Source of the DNA: Bacteroidota bacterium
GTDB taxonomy: Bacteria; Bacteroidota; Bacteroidia; Flavobacteriales; Flavobacteriaceae
NCBI GenBank assembly: GCA_027593245.1
Contig: JAQCJC010000003.1
Location: forward strand, 1 to 55,597
Direction: 5' to 3'
DNA length: 55,597 nucleotides
Position numbers and translations under genes: made by a program. The notes beneath the pieces were generated by a model. It saw only the letters and a list, made by a program, of their open reading frames with translations. It did not search any database and was not told the DNA's origin. How positions within the stretch are numbered: the stretch's first letter is position 1; each line of letters begins with the position of its first letter. Positions 10,148 to 19,335 of this stretch are shown in pieces.

Positions 10148-11059
10148 TTAGAGATTTTCTTTTGTTTTTAAAAGCACGCTCTGATTAATATCAAGTGGCA
10201 AAGGATGATTGAAATAAATGATTTGGCCGTCCGCTTCCGCTTCAATCATATAGTGTGTTCCTTTAAAATAATTATGCTTTATATGTGCTTTAATTGACCC
10301 TTGTTCTGAAATTTCAATTTGATGTGCGTAATAAATAACATTGTTAAGGATGCAATAGTCAGAAAAAAAAGCAGCAACCAAATCATGTTGTGGGTCTATA
10401 TAGAGTTTTTTAGGCGGGCCTTTAAGAATTATTTTTCCGTCATTCAAAACGGCCATATGGTCAGCAAAGGCCAACACGTCATTTTTGTCGTGAGTTGCAA
10501 CAACACAAGTAATTTGTTTGGCTTTTAAGAACTGAAATAAACTCTTTCGTAATGATTGTTTTTTAAAGTTATCAATATGACTGAACGGTTCGTCCAATAA
10601 AAGAACTTCTGGCTGTTTAGCTATGGCTTTAGCTAAGGCCACGCGTTGTTTTTGACCACCACTGAGTAGCTTTACTTTAGTAGAGCTAAATTCTTCTAAT
10701 TCAACGACTTCTAGCAATTCCTTGATGCGTTTTTCTTTTGGATAGAAATTTGAGAGATGGGTTCCTATGTTTTCACTTACTGTTATGAAAGGCATTAGGT
10801 CGAATTCTTGTGCAACATATTTCATGAATCCATGCCCCACAACGAGCTTGTCTTTTGGACCTAACACAGCTGAACCGTTCCACAAAATTTTGCCCTCATC
10901 TAGGTCGTACTCTCCGTAAATTAGTTTTAAAAGCGTACTTTTCCCTGATCCACTTTCGCCAACAATTGCGAGACAATCTCCTTGTTTAACATGAAGGGAA
11001 ATTCCGGAAAGTATTTGACTTTTTTCGTAGCCAAAAGAAATATTTTTAATCGATAGCAT
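10148..11059 (-). CDS. ABC transporter ATP-binding protein with C-terminal accessory domain
   Basis: Walker A GESGSGKST, signature LLSGGQKQRVALAKA, Walker B VLLLDEP. Confidence 0.92.
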   Translation of the reverse strand: MLSIKNISFGYEKSQILSGISLHVKQGDCLAIVGESGSGKSTLLKLIYGEYDLDEGKILWNGSAVLGPKDKLVVGHGFMKYVAQEFDLMPFITVSENIGTHLSNFYPKEKRIKELLEVVELEEFSSTKVKLLSGGQKQRVALAKAIAKQPEVLLLDEPFSHIDNFKKQSLRKSLFQFLKAKQITCVVATHDKNDVLAFADHMAVLNDGKIILKGPPKKLYIDPQHDLVAAFFSDYCILNNVIYYAHQIEISEQGSIKAHIKHNYFKGTHYMIEAEADGQIIYFNHPLPLDINQSVLLKTKENL

Positions 11060-12057
11060 TATGTGGCTGAGCTAAACACATGCTCTACCATATATTCAGC
11101 AATTTGAATGGCGTTGGTTGCTGCCCCCTTTCTCAAGTTATCAGCAACAATCCACATATTTAGTGTATTGGCTTGGCTCTCGTCTCGTCGAATTCTCCCC
11201 ACAAAAACATCGTCCTTATTGTGCGCCAGTATGGGCATAGGGTAGGTATTGGTTTCAGGGTTGTCCTGTACAGTCACACCTGGCATTTCATCAAGAATGC
11301 TGCGCACATCATTAAGCTTGAAATCTTCTTCAAATTGAACATTTACAGCCTCAGAATGTCCACCTGCTGTAGGTATTCTAACAGCAGTTGCAGTTATGGC
11401 AAAAGAATCGTCACCCAATATCTTTTGCGGCTCATTTGCCAGTTTCATCTCTTCTTTTGTGTATCCATTCTCTAGGAAAACATCACAGTGTGGAAGCGCA
11501 TTTTTAAAAATTTGATACGGGTAGGCCATTTCTTCACTTTTTCCATGGATTTCATTTTCCATTTGCCGCACGGCCTTCACACCAGTTCCCGAAACAGATT
11601 GATAAGTAGAGACAATAACGCGCTTCATTTTATAACGCTCATGCAGTGGCGCCAAAGCCATAACTAACTGAATCGTAGAGCAGTTTGGGTTTGCAATTAT
11701 TTTATCTTCACCCGTAATGACATTTGCATTTATTTCCGGCACAACAAGCTTTTTGGTTGGATCCATACGCCAAGCCGAAGAGTTATCAATCACTACACAA
11801 TCAACTTCAGCAAATTTTGGCGCCCATGCCAATGAAGTATCACCACCTGCCGAAAAAATAGCAATGTCTGGTTTAAGCTCAACGGCGGTTTCCAAACCAA
11901 CGATCTTATGCTCATTGCCTTTAAATAAAACAGATTTTCCAACACTGCGCTCAGATGCTACAGGGATAAGTTCTGTAACAGGAAAGTTTCGCTCTTCCAA
12001 TAACTTCATCATGATGGTTCCGACCATGCCCGTTGCGCCTACGACTGCTATTTTCAT
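11059..12057 (-). CDS. asd: Aspartate-semialdehyde dehydrogenase
   Basis: VGATGMVG, IANPNCSTIQ active site, RIPTAGGHSEAVN; stop/start overlap (TAATG) with downstream ABC ATPase. Confidence 0.95.
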   Translation of the reverse strand: MKIAVVGATGMVGTIMMKLLEERNFPVTELIPVASERSVGKSVLFKGNEHKIVGLETAVELKPDIAIFSAGGDTSLAWAPKFAEVDCVVIDNSSAWRMDPTKKLVVPEINANVITGEDKIIANPNCSTIQLVMALAPLHERYKMKRVIVSTYQSVSGTGVKAVRQMENEIHGKSEEMAYPYQIFKNALPHCDVFLENGYTKEEMKLANEPQKILGDDSFAITATAVRIPTAGGHSEAVNVQFEEDFKLNDVRSILDEMPGVTVQDNPETNTYPMPILAHNKDDVFVGRIRRDESQANTLNMWIVADNLRKGAATNAIQIAEYMVEHVFSSAT

Positions 12058-12167
12058 TTTGTAACACTTAAAAAATTAGGCCATAAAATTACTAAATAAG
12101 CACTGACTTTTCTTTAAATTTTACACATAAAAAAAGGCGGTCATGCATTCATTCTTTAAAAAACCAG

Positions 12168-12551
12168 CTATTTTTTTAATAAATCTCTAACTTCAGACAA
12201 AAGATCGTTGTCAGAGGGACCAGTGGAAATGTCCTCCTCTTTCCGTTTTAAAGCGTTTATTCCTTTGATGATTAGGAACATGACGAAAGCAACGATGATA
12301 AAATCAATGAGATAGGTAATAAAGTTCCCCCATAATATAGCGGACTCACCTTCAATAACACCATTATTGTTTACAACGCCCTCTTGAATAATGTACTTTA
12401 GGTCTTTAAGGTTTGCGTTAAAAATAAGACCAACTAACGGAGAAATAATTCCGCCTGTAAAGCTGGTGACAACATCTTTGAATGCTGCACCCATAACAAA
12501 GGCAACAGCGATATCCACCAGACTGCCTTTCATTGCAAATTCTTTGAACAT
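12168..12551 (-). CDS. mscL: Large-conductance mechanosensitive channel
   Basis: FKEFAMKGSLVDIAVAFVMGAAFKDVVTSF, 127 aa. Confidence 0.96.
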   Translation of the reverse strand: MFKEFAMKGSLVDIAVAFVMGAAFKDVVTSFTGGIISPLVGLIFNANLKDLKYIIQEGVVNNNGVIEGESAILWGNFITYLIDFIIVAFVMFLIIKGINALKRKEEDISTGPSDNDLLSEVRDLLKK

Positions 12552-12614
12552 AGGTTTTAGATTTTGGGTTAAATAATAGTTACTAACTTATCTAAATCTA
12601 GGCAGAAAACCAAA

Positions 12615-13718
12615 TTATTCTGTTATGAAGACGCGTTTTACGCGTTGAGAAACTGCCGTTAGGAGTTCATACGGTATTGTATTTCCAGCTTTAGAAAAAT
12701 CCTCAGCAGTATTTTCTTGATCAAACAAAACAACCTCATCCCCCTCTTCACACTCAATGTTTGTAACATCTACCATAATCATATCCATACATACATTTCC
12801 AACAATAGGAGCTTTTTGGCCGCTCAAGTATACCACCCCCACGCCGTTCCCATATTGTCTACTAATTCCATCGGCGTGCCCTACAGGCAAGGTAGCAATC
12901 CTAAGGTCTTGAGTTGCTTTAAATGCTCTGTTGTAGCCAACAGTTTCTTCTTTATTAACTGTATGTATTTGAGAAATTACAGTTTTGAGCGTAGTAACAG
13001 GAATAAATCTACTTTTGTCTTTTTGCATATTATCGTATCCGTACAGACCTATCCCGCAGCGCACCATATCAAACTGAGCCTCTGGAAAATTCACTACCCC
13101 CGAAGTATTACAAAGATGCTTGATAAAAGGATAACCGCATAGGTTCTGAAATTGCTTAGTAATGGATTTAAAGCGTGTAATTTGAGCCTGTGTAAAGGCG
13201 GTCTCTTTCAGGTCTTCACTTGCGGCTAGGTGAGAAAACACAGACCGCACCTTAATGGAATTATAAGCCTTTATGATGTCTGTTACTTTAATTAGCTCAG
13301 GCTCTTGAAATCCCAAACGATTTAATCCTGTATTAAACTTGATGTGCACAGGGACGTTCTTTTGGCGATTAGCCTCTGCAATCTCTGCGAACTCTGCCAG
13401 TGTTTTAAAGCTATACAAACTAGGCTCAAGATTATGGGCAAGGATCATATTAAAGTTGATTGGCTGAGGATGAAGCACTAGAATTGGTGTTTGTATCCCA
13501 GCCTTTCTTAGTGCAACTCCTTCACTTACGTAGGCAACGGCAAAATAATCTACCCCCAAAGCCACAAGTTGATGCGCTATTTGTACCGCGTCATTGCCAT
13601 AGGCAAACGCCTTAACAACAGCGAGCAGCATGGTGTTATTGTTTATTTTTTCTCGGAGAAGGCTAAAGTTATTTTTTAGCGCAGCAAGGTTTATTTCTAA
13701 TGTTGTTTCGCCCACCAC
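12615..13718 (-). CDS. alr: Alanine racemase
   Basis: LLAVVKAFAYGNDA (PLP lysine), VRCGIGLYG, GNVCMDMIMVDVT. Confidence 0.95.
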   Translation of the reverse strand: MVGETTLEINLAALKNNFSLLREKINNNTMLLAVVKAFAYGNDAVQIAHQLVALGVDYFAVAYVSEGVALRKAGIQTPILVLHPQPINFNMILAHNLEPSLYSFKTLAEFAEIAEANRQKNVPVHIKFNTGLNRLGFQEPELIKVTDIIKAYNSIKVRSVFSHLAASEDLKETAFTQAQITRFKSITKQFQNLCGYPFIKHLCNTSGVVNFPEAQFDMVRCGIGLYGYDNMQKDKSRFIPVTTLKTVISQIHTVNKEETVGYNRAFKATQDLRIATLPVGHADGISRQYGNGVGVVYLSGQKAPIVGNVCMDMIMVDVTNIECEEGDEVVLFDQENTAEDFSKAGNTIPYELLTAVSQRVKRVFITE

Positions 13719-13723
13719 AAGTA

Positions 13724-14365
13724 TTAATTTTCGGTCTTATTATCCGCTATATTTTCAGGGTCTACAACTTTAATACCTTTTATCTTTTCCTCAGTCATAG
13801 CTTTGTAAAATGCGCCACGACTAAGCGGCTCATATTCGTTTACTTCACCTAAGAGCACAAGCTTATCGTCATTTAATTTGCGGAAGCTATACTGGGCCAA
13901 GTTTCCTGTTCTTGTGCAAACAGCGTGCACTTTAGTGACATATTCGGCTGTAGCCATAAGATTAGGCATAGGGCCGAATGGGTTGCCTTTAAAGTCCATA
14001 TCTAACCCCGCAACAATTACACGAATCCCTTTATTGGCCAACACATTACAGACCCTTACTATTTCGTCATCAAAAAATTGAGCTTCGTCTATACCCACCA
14101 CATCACAGCCATCAGCAAGAAGCGGGATATTGGAAGCAGCAGGCACTGGCGTTGATCGAATTTCGTTAGCGTCGTGAGAAATAACACGTTCGTCGTCGTA
14201 GCGGACATCTATTGCCGGCTTAAATATTTCAACTTTTTGTTTGGCAAATTGAGCACGTTTTAGGCGACGAATCAACTCTTCTGTTTTTCCAGAAAACATG
14301 GATCCACAGATGACTTCAATCCATCCAAATTGTTCTTTAGGGTTTACTGTATTTTCAAGAAACAT
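13724..14365 (-). CDS. tdk: Thymidine kinase
   Basis: [30 protein letters not shown]. Confidence 0.96.
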   Translation of the reverse strand: MFLENTVNPKEQFGWIEVICGSMFSGKTEELIRRLKRAQFAKQKVEIFKPAIDVRYDDERVISHDANEIRSTPVPAASNIPLLADGCDVVGIDEAQFFDDEIVRVCNVLANKGIRVIVAGLDMDFKGNPFGPMPNLMATAEYVTKVHAVCTRTGNLAQYSFRKLNDDKLVLLGEVNEYEPLSRGAFYKAMTEEKIKGIKVVDPENIADNKTEN

Positions 14366-14481
14366 TTTGTAATTTTAACGCAGACAAATTTTTTGAATGC
14401 TTGTAATAACCGCGACGTAAATTTACTAAAAATAAAAGCATAACTCTAAAACTTATTCAATCGTATTAATTTTATTTTATA

Positions 14482-15243
14482 ATGAAAAAGAAACTCGAAT
14501 CAGAACTTATAAGCATAGCCCACCGAATCTTGAAGCTAACCGGTAAGGAAGACCTAACAAAGATGCAGAAAGAAATAGCTTTGCTCTACCAAAAAATCGT
14601 TATTTTAAATTTTTTAGAATCTCAGTTCAACGGAGAAATCCCTGATAATGTTGCCACAAGCGCATCTTTTTTTGACGCTTTAGATGAGGCATTTAATAAT
14701 AAAGTCACAGATTCTGTTGAGGTAGACGAACAAGTTTATGTTAATATTGACCATGAACAAGATGAAGCACTTATGGAGCCAGCAATAGAAAAAATAAAAG
14801 ATATTGTAGCCCAAATGCCTGAAGAAACAGCGGCGGTAGATGATTTAGTTGATGAAATAAACGATCAGCCAACAACTACACCTGTAGAACAAGACTTGTC
14901 TGCTTTATCGCCAAGCTATAATCAACTTCCTATTTTTGCCGCTGTTGATGAACAAGAAGACCCTCAAAAGCAAAATGAGTCACCCACGTCATTAAACGAA
15001 AAGCTCAAGCCGACAGGTTTTCAAATTGGACTAAATGACCGCCTAGCCTTTGTTAATCACCTTTTTGAAAACAACAATGAAGATTACGACCGAGTTATGT
15101 CTCAACTAAGTACTATGGATTCATTTGAAGAGATTTCCGACTTTATCGAAAACATTATTAAACCAGATTACAACAACTGGACAGGGAAGGAAGAGTATGA
15201 AACACGTTTTATAGACACTATTGAGAACAGGTTCAAGAGTTGA
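14482..15243 (+). CDS. Conserved hypothetical protein (acidic linker, conserved-looking C-terminal LNDRLAFVNHLFENNNEDYDRVMSQL segment)
   Basis: 253-aa ORF with good start; acidic low-complexity centre between two ordered-looking ends. Confidence 0.75.
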   Translation: MKKKLESELISIAHRILKLTGKEDLTKMQKEIALLYQKIVILNFLESQFNGEIPDNVATSASFFDALDEAFNNKVTDSVEVDEQVYVNIDHEQDEALMEPAIEKIKDIVAQMPEETAAVDDLVDEINDQPTTTPVEQDLSALSPSYNQLPIFAAVDEQEDPQKQNESPTSLNEKLKPTGFQIGLNDRLAFVNHLFENNNEDYDRVMSQLSTMDSFEEISDFIENIIKPDYNNWTGKEEYETRFIDTIENRFKS

Positions 15244-16192
15244 TAAAATACAATAACTCCGAAGTTCTGTTTTGAGATCTTTTGTTTTCTTGTCTCTTTG
15301 TTTTTTGTGGACGTAATTTTTGGTTTTCAACCCCCTGTTTACCGCCCTGTATAGTTCTCATAAACGCAATATAGTTACGGCCACTATACACGTATGTTTT
15401 TTCTGAACCTGGGTGATAAAGCCTGATAGTTTCGTCGTCAATTACAGATAATTCAAAATAATCGGTACCGTAAAAAGTATAATTCAGGGTTAACCTTTTT
15501 GTGTCGCCTCCATTAATGTCCTCTACTAAATATGCTCCTGTATAGTCCCATTGAATTTGGCCAGCGTTTGAGATGTTTTCATCAATAGAGCTTTTAAAAA
15601 GAGCCTGACCCTCTGCGTTGTAAAAAAAGAGATAGTTTTCGTCATCAAATGCTGTTTCAGCACCCCCAGCTGTAGTTAGGCTGTTTTCCCAGGCCCGATA
15701 CTCTTGCAAGAAATAATCAATATTCTCAAAAAATATAGCATCATAGTCAAATGTACTGCGCTGAAAACCTCTTAAGAAGTAGGAAGTATCATTGATTGGA
15801 CTATAAAGCTCTATGGAGGAGGCGCTTACTTGGTATACTTCAAAATGCTGATGCCCATCCAAAGCGTGGTTAACGTCCAAAACGACTCCATTAGTATCAT
15901 ACACTCCAATATATACCCCAAACCCATTACCACGCTCACCAAACCCCACTAGATTATTGTTAGCATATAAACTTCCATTTAAAAAAGAGAGCGTAAATGC
16001 CATTTCAACAAAAACGGTTTGCCCATCACCCAATGTACTTTCAAGATCCACATACCAAAGATCATAACTTCCAAGAAGTTGTTCTAGCGTAACACTATTA
16101 TTCACATCAGCGGGGTGTATTTCATCATGCCCACAAGAGGTTAAAAATAAAAAAGATATAGCATATCCAAAAAGAGAATTTAGTGTTTTCAT
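15233..16192 (-). CDS. Predicted lipoprotein of unknown function
   Basis: MKTLNSLFGYAISFLFLTSCGHDE lipobox; beta-rich repeats; very basic C-terminal tail; 3' end overlaps the convergent CDS by 11 bp. Confidence 0.75.
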   Translation of the reverse strand: MKTLNSLFGYAISFLFLTSCGHDEIHPADVNNSVTLEQLLGSYDLWYVDLESTLGDGQTVFVEMAFTLSFLNGSLYANNNLVGFGERGNGFGVYIGVYDTNGVVLDVNHALDGHQHFEVYQVSASSIELYSPINDTSYFLRGFQRSTFDYDAIFFENIDYFLQEYRAWENSLTTAGGAETAFDDENYLFFYNAEGQALFKSSIDENISNAGQIQWDYTGAYLVEDINGGDTKRLTLNYTFYGTDYFELSVIDDETIRLYHPGSEKTYVYSGRNYIAFMRTIQGGKQGVENQKLRPQKTKRQENKRSQNRTSELLYFINS

Positions 16193-16286
16193 AAAGTATG
16201 AGTTTAACTTATATTTTTATTTTCAAAAGACATGCCAAAAGCACATCAGCTTCACCTTTAGTGCTTTATAAGCATTAATTTTTTAG

Positions 16287-16294
16287 TATTTTTG
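16287..16294 (+). promoter_or_regulatory. Putative -7 box TATTTTTG overlapping the palindrome TTTTGCTAGCAAAA (16290-16303)
   Basis: TAnnTTTG match 19 bp upstream of the gpsA ATG. Confidence 0.35.
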
Positions 16295-16312
16295 CTAGCA
16301 AAATCATAATAA

Positions 16313-17314
16313 ATGACGACGGAGTTGAAATACGCAGTTTTTGGAAATGGGAGTTGGGCAACAGCGATTGTAAAAATGCTATGTGAGAAAACAGCATCAA
16401 TTAGTTGGTACGTTCGTAAGCAACAAACAATTGATTACATTCAAAAAGAACAACATAACCCTTCTTATTTAAGCTCAGTATCTTTCAATACAGATCAATT
16501 AAGACTCAGTTCAGATATAAATGAGGTTGCCGCATCGGCCGACGTTCTTGTGTTTGCCATCCCCTCAGCTTTTGTGTATGCGCAATTAAAGAAACTTAAT
16601 ATAGACATTTCAACTAAAATTATTCTCTCTGCTGTGAAGGGTATTATTCCAGAGACAGGCTTGCTCGTTGGTGAGCATTTCCACCAACACAAAGCAGTCC
16701 CATTTGACCAAATTGCGGTCTTAGCGGGTCCATGCCATGCGGAGGAAGTTGCCCTCGAGCGTCTTTCGTATTTGACGGTAGCCTGTACTAACACAGCTAC
16801 AGCTACAGCTATAGCCAGCCAGCTCTCTAGTCATTATATTCAAACAAAAATTCATGATGATGTCATTGGAGCTGAATATGCAGCTATGCTGAAAAACATT
16901 TACGCCATTGCTGCTGGGATGGCGCACGGCTTAGGTTATGGAGACAATTTTCAAAGCGTACTAATGAGTAATGCAATTCGTGAAATGAAACGCTTTATTA
17001 AAAAAGTGTACAAAATGAAGCGAAAAATAAATGAAACGGTTTATCTGGGCGATCTTTTGGTTACAGGGTATTCAACTTTTTCACGAAACAGGATGTTTGG
17101 CAACATGATTGGAAAAGGATATACAGTGAAATCAGCCCAAATGGAAATGAATATGATCGCTGAAGGCTATTATGCCACAAAAAGCGCATATTTAATAAAT
17201 CAAGCGCATAAAAATTCGGCTAGAACACCGATTATTAAAATGGTTTATGATGTGCTTTATAAAGGAAAAACCCCTAAAGAAGCACTCACAGAGCTGGCTG
17301 AAAAACTCGATTAA
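16313..17314 (+). CDS. gpsA: Glycerol-3-phosphate dehydrogenase [NAD(P)+]
   Basis: AVFGNGSWATAIVKML, VLAGPCHAEEV, EYAAMLKNIYAIAAGMAHGLGYGDN. Confidence 0.95.
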   Translation: MTTELKYAVFGNGSWATAIVKMLCEKTASISWYVRKQQTIDYIQKEQHNPSYLSSVSFNTDQLRLSSDINEVAASADVLVFAIPSAFVYAQLKKLNIDISTKIILSAVKGIIPETGLLVGEHFHQHKAVPFDQIAVLAGPCHAEEVALERLSYLTVACTNTATATAIASQLSSHYIQTKIHDDVIGAEYAAMLKNIYAIAAGMAHGLGYGDNFQSVLMSNAIREMKRFIKKVYKMKRKINETVYLGDLLVTGYSTFSRNRMFGNMIGKGYTVKSAQMEMNMIAEGYYATKSAYLINQAHKNSARTPIIKMVYDVLYKGKTPKEALTELAEKLD

Positions 17315-17337
17315 TAAGGATTGGCTTTAAAGGATGT

Positions 17338-18357
17338 TTAAAAGGAGCTTTTAAATTGTTCTAAGAAACGTACATCATTTTCACTTAACAAACGAATATC
17401 ATTAATTTGGTGCAATAAAAGCGCAATTCGATCGATGCCCATGCCAAAAGCAAAACCCGAATATTCTTTTGGATCTATTCCGCAATTTTCCAACACATTT
17501 GGATCAACCATTCCACACCCCATTATTTCTAGCCAACCGGTACCTTTTGTCATTTTGTAGTCTGTTTCAGTCTCTAAACCCCAGTAGACATCAACTTCAG
17601 CACTTGGCTCTGTAAATGGAAAGTATGAGGGTCTTAATCGGATTTTAGACTTCCCGAACAGCTCTTTTGTAAAGTATTGTAGAGTTTGCTTTAGGTCGGC
17701 AAAACTTACATTTTTATCAATGTATAGTCCTTCGACTTGGTGGAAGAAGCAATGTGAACGAGCAGAAATAGCCTCGTTTCTATACACACGCCCAGGCGAA
17801 ATCGTTCTAATTGGCGGGGCATTGTTTTCCATATAGCGCACTTGAACAGAGCTTGTGTGTGTGCGCAATAAAATATCTGGGTCAGTTTGTATAAAGAACG
17901 TGTCTTGCATATCTCTTGCCGGATGATGCTCCGGAAGATTGAGTGCAGTAAAGTTGTGCCAATCATCCTCTATTTCTGGCCCCTCACTAACATTAAATCC
18001 TATACGTGAGAAAATATCTATTATTTGATTCTTAACCAAAGAAATAGGGTGCCTTCCTCCGATATTAATCGGATCACCAGGCCGTGTTAAATCTCCAACA
18101 GCAGACGTTTTTGCTGTGTTTGTCTCTAGGGCAGCCTTTAATGTGCTTACCTTTTCAAGAGCCGTAGATTTTAATATATTTATAGCTTGACCATATGCTT
18201 TTTTTTGATCATTTGGGACTGATTTAAAATCAGCAAACAAACCATTCAAGAGCCCTTTTTTACCTAAATATTTGATACGAAAAGCCTCTAAATCAGCAAG
18301 AGAATTTGTTGTAAAGCTATCGGCTTCTTCGATTAATTTTTGAATGCGGTCAATCAT
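17338..18357 (-). CDS. pheS: Phenylalanyl-tRNA synthetase alpha subunit
   Basis: class II motifs: [46 protein letters not shown]. Confidence 0.96.
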   Translation of the reverse strand: MIDRIQKLIEEADSFTTNSLADLEAFRIKYLGKKGLLNGLFADFKSVPNDQKKAYGQAINILKSTALEKVSTLKAALETNTAKTSAVGDLTRPGDPINIGGRHPISLVKNQIIDIFSRIGFNVSEGPEIEDDWHNFTALNLPEHHPARDMQDTFFIQTDPDILLRTHTSSVQVRYMENNAPPIRTISPGRVYRNEAISARSHCFFHQVEGLYIDKNVSFADLKQTLQYFTKELFGKSKIRLRPSYFPFTEPSAEVDVYWGLETETDYKMTKGTGWLEIMGCGMVDPNVLENCGIDPKEYSGFAFGMGIDRIALLLHQINDIRLLSENDVRFLEQFKSSF

Positions 18358-18388
18358 GGTTTGAAAATAAAACCAAATTTAAGAAATC

Positions 18389-18745
18389 TTAGCCAATAAA
18401 CTTCTGTTCAAGAAAATAGTTTACAATCGCCTCTTTCATTAAGATGCTTTGTTCTCCAGCTTTCAAATTAGGCAATTCTTCTTTTATTTGGTAATGAGGC
18501 CACCCTTCCTCGTCTACGTAATCTAGCGCATAATAACCGTACGGAGTCAGTAGGCGGCATATAGCAATATGCATGAGGTTTAGTTTTTCATCTTTTTTGA
18601 ACCGCCTATGCAACTGCCCTAATTCTTGTACACCGATAAGATATATTATACCGTCAAGGTCTAGGGGCGCACCATCAGCGAAGCGCAAAGAGAGTTTCTT
18701 TATAAGGGTATCCCAGCGTTTTTTTAATTCTTCGTCTCTTGCCAT
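18389..18745 (-). CDS. Conserved hypothetical protein (118 aa)
   Basis: ORF in the pheS-proximal position on the same strand. Confidence 0.65.
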   Translation of the reverse strand: MARDEELKKRWDTLIKKLSLRFADGAPLDLDGIIYLIGVQELGQLHRRFKKDEKLNLMHIAICRLLTPYGYYALDYVDEEGWPHYQIKEELPNLKAGEQSILMKEAIVNYFLEQKFIG

Positions 18746-18806
18746 AATTTATTTTGTAAATTTAGAGTCTAATTTTAATTAAAGAAATTTTAACCCACAT
18801 TATTTT

Positions 18807-19334
18807 ATGTCTGTAATTGACATTGTTCTAGGCGCCCTTATAGTATATGGCATTATTAAAGGGTTTTTTAAGGGTCTTTTTGTAGAGGTTGCCTCTCTTT
18901 TGGCTTTAATGTTGGGCGTGTATGGCGCTGTTCATTTTAGTAACTATGCTTCAGAATTTTTATCAAGCTATGTAGATAGGACCGAACACACAATGAGCGT
19001 AAGTTCCTTTGTTATTACTTTTGTAATAATCGTTTTTACGGTATCCTTGGCAGGCAAAGCCTTGACAAAGCTTGCTGATTTTGCTGCGCTTGGTGTTATA
19101 AACAAGTTTCTGGGCGCTCTTTTTGGGGGCCTCAAAGTGGCGCTAATTTTATCTATCGTTTTGCTTGTTTTTAAGCGCGTAAACCCAAGCTTAAATATGG
19201 TTTCTGACGAAGAGCTTAAAACCTCTATATTTTACGAGCCCGTGGGTGTTTTGGCTCCGTTAATCTTACCCCGTTTTATTGGAGACGACCAAGCCTTTGG
19301 CGTTCCTGATTTTAGCACTTCAGAGCAAGAATAG
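18807..19334 (+). CDS. CvpA family protein
   Basis: IDIVLGALIVYGIIKGFFKGLFVEVASLLALMLGVYGA, 4 TM pattern. Confidence 0.9.
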   Translation: MSVIDIVLGALIVYGIIKGFFKGLFVEVASLLALMLGVYGAVHFSNYASEFLSSYVDRTEHTMSVSSFVITFVIIVFTVSLAGKALTKLADFAALGVINKFLGALFGGLKVALILSIVLLVFKRVNPSLNMVSDEELKTSIFYEPVGVLAPLILPRFIGDDQAFGVPDFSTSEQE

Positions 19335-19335
19335 A

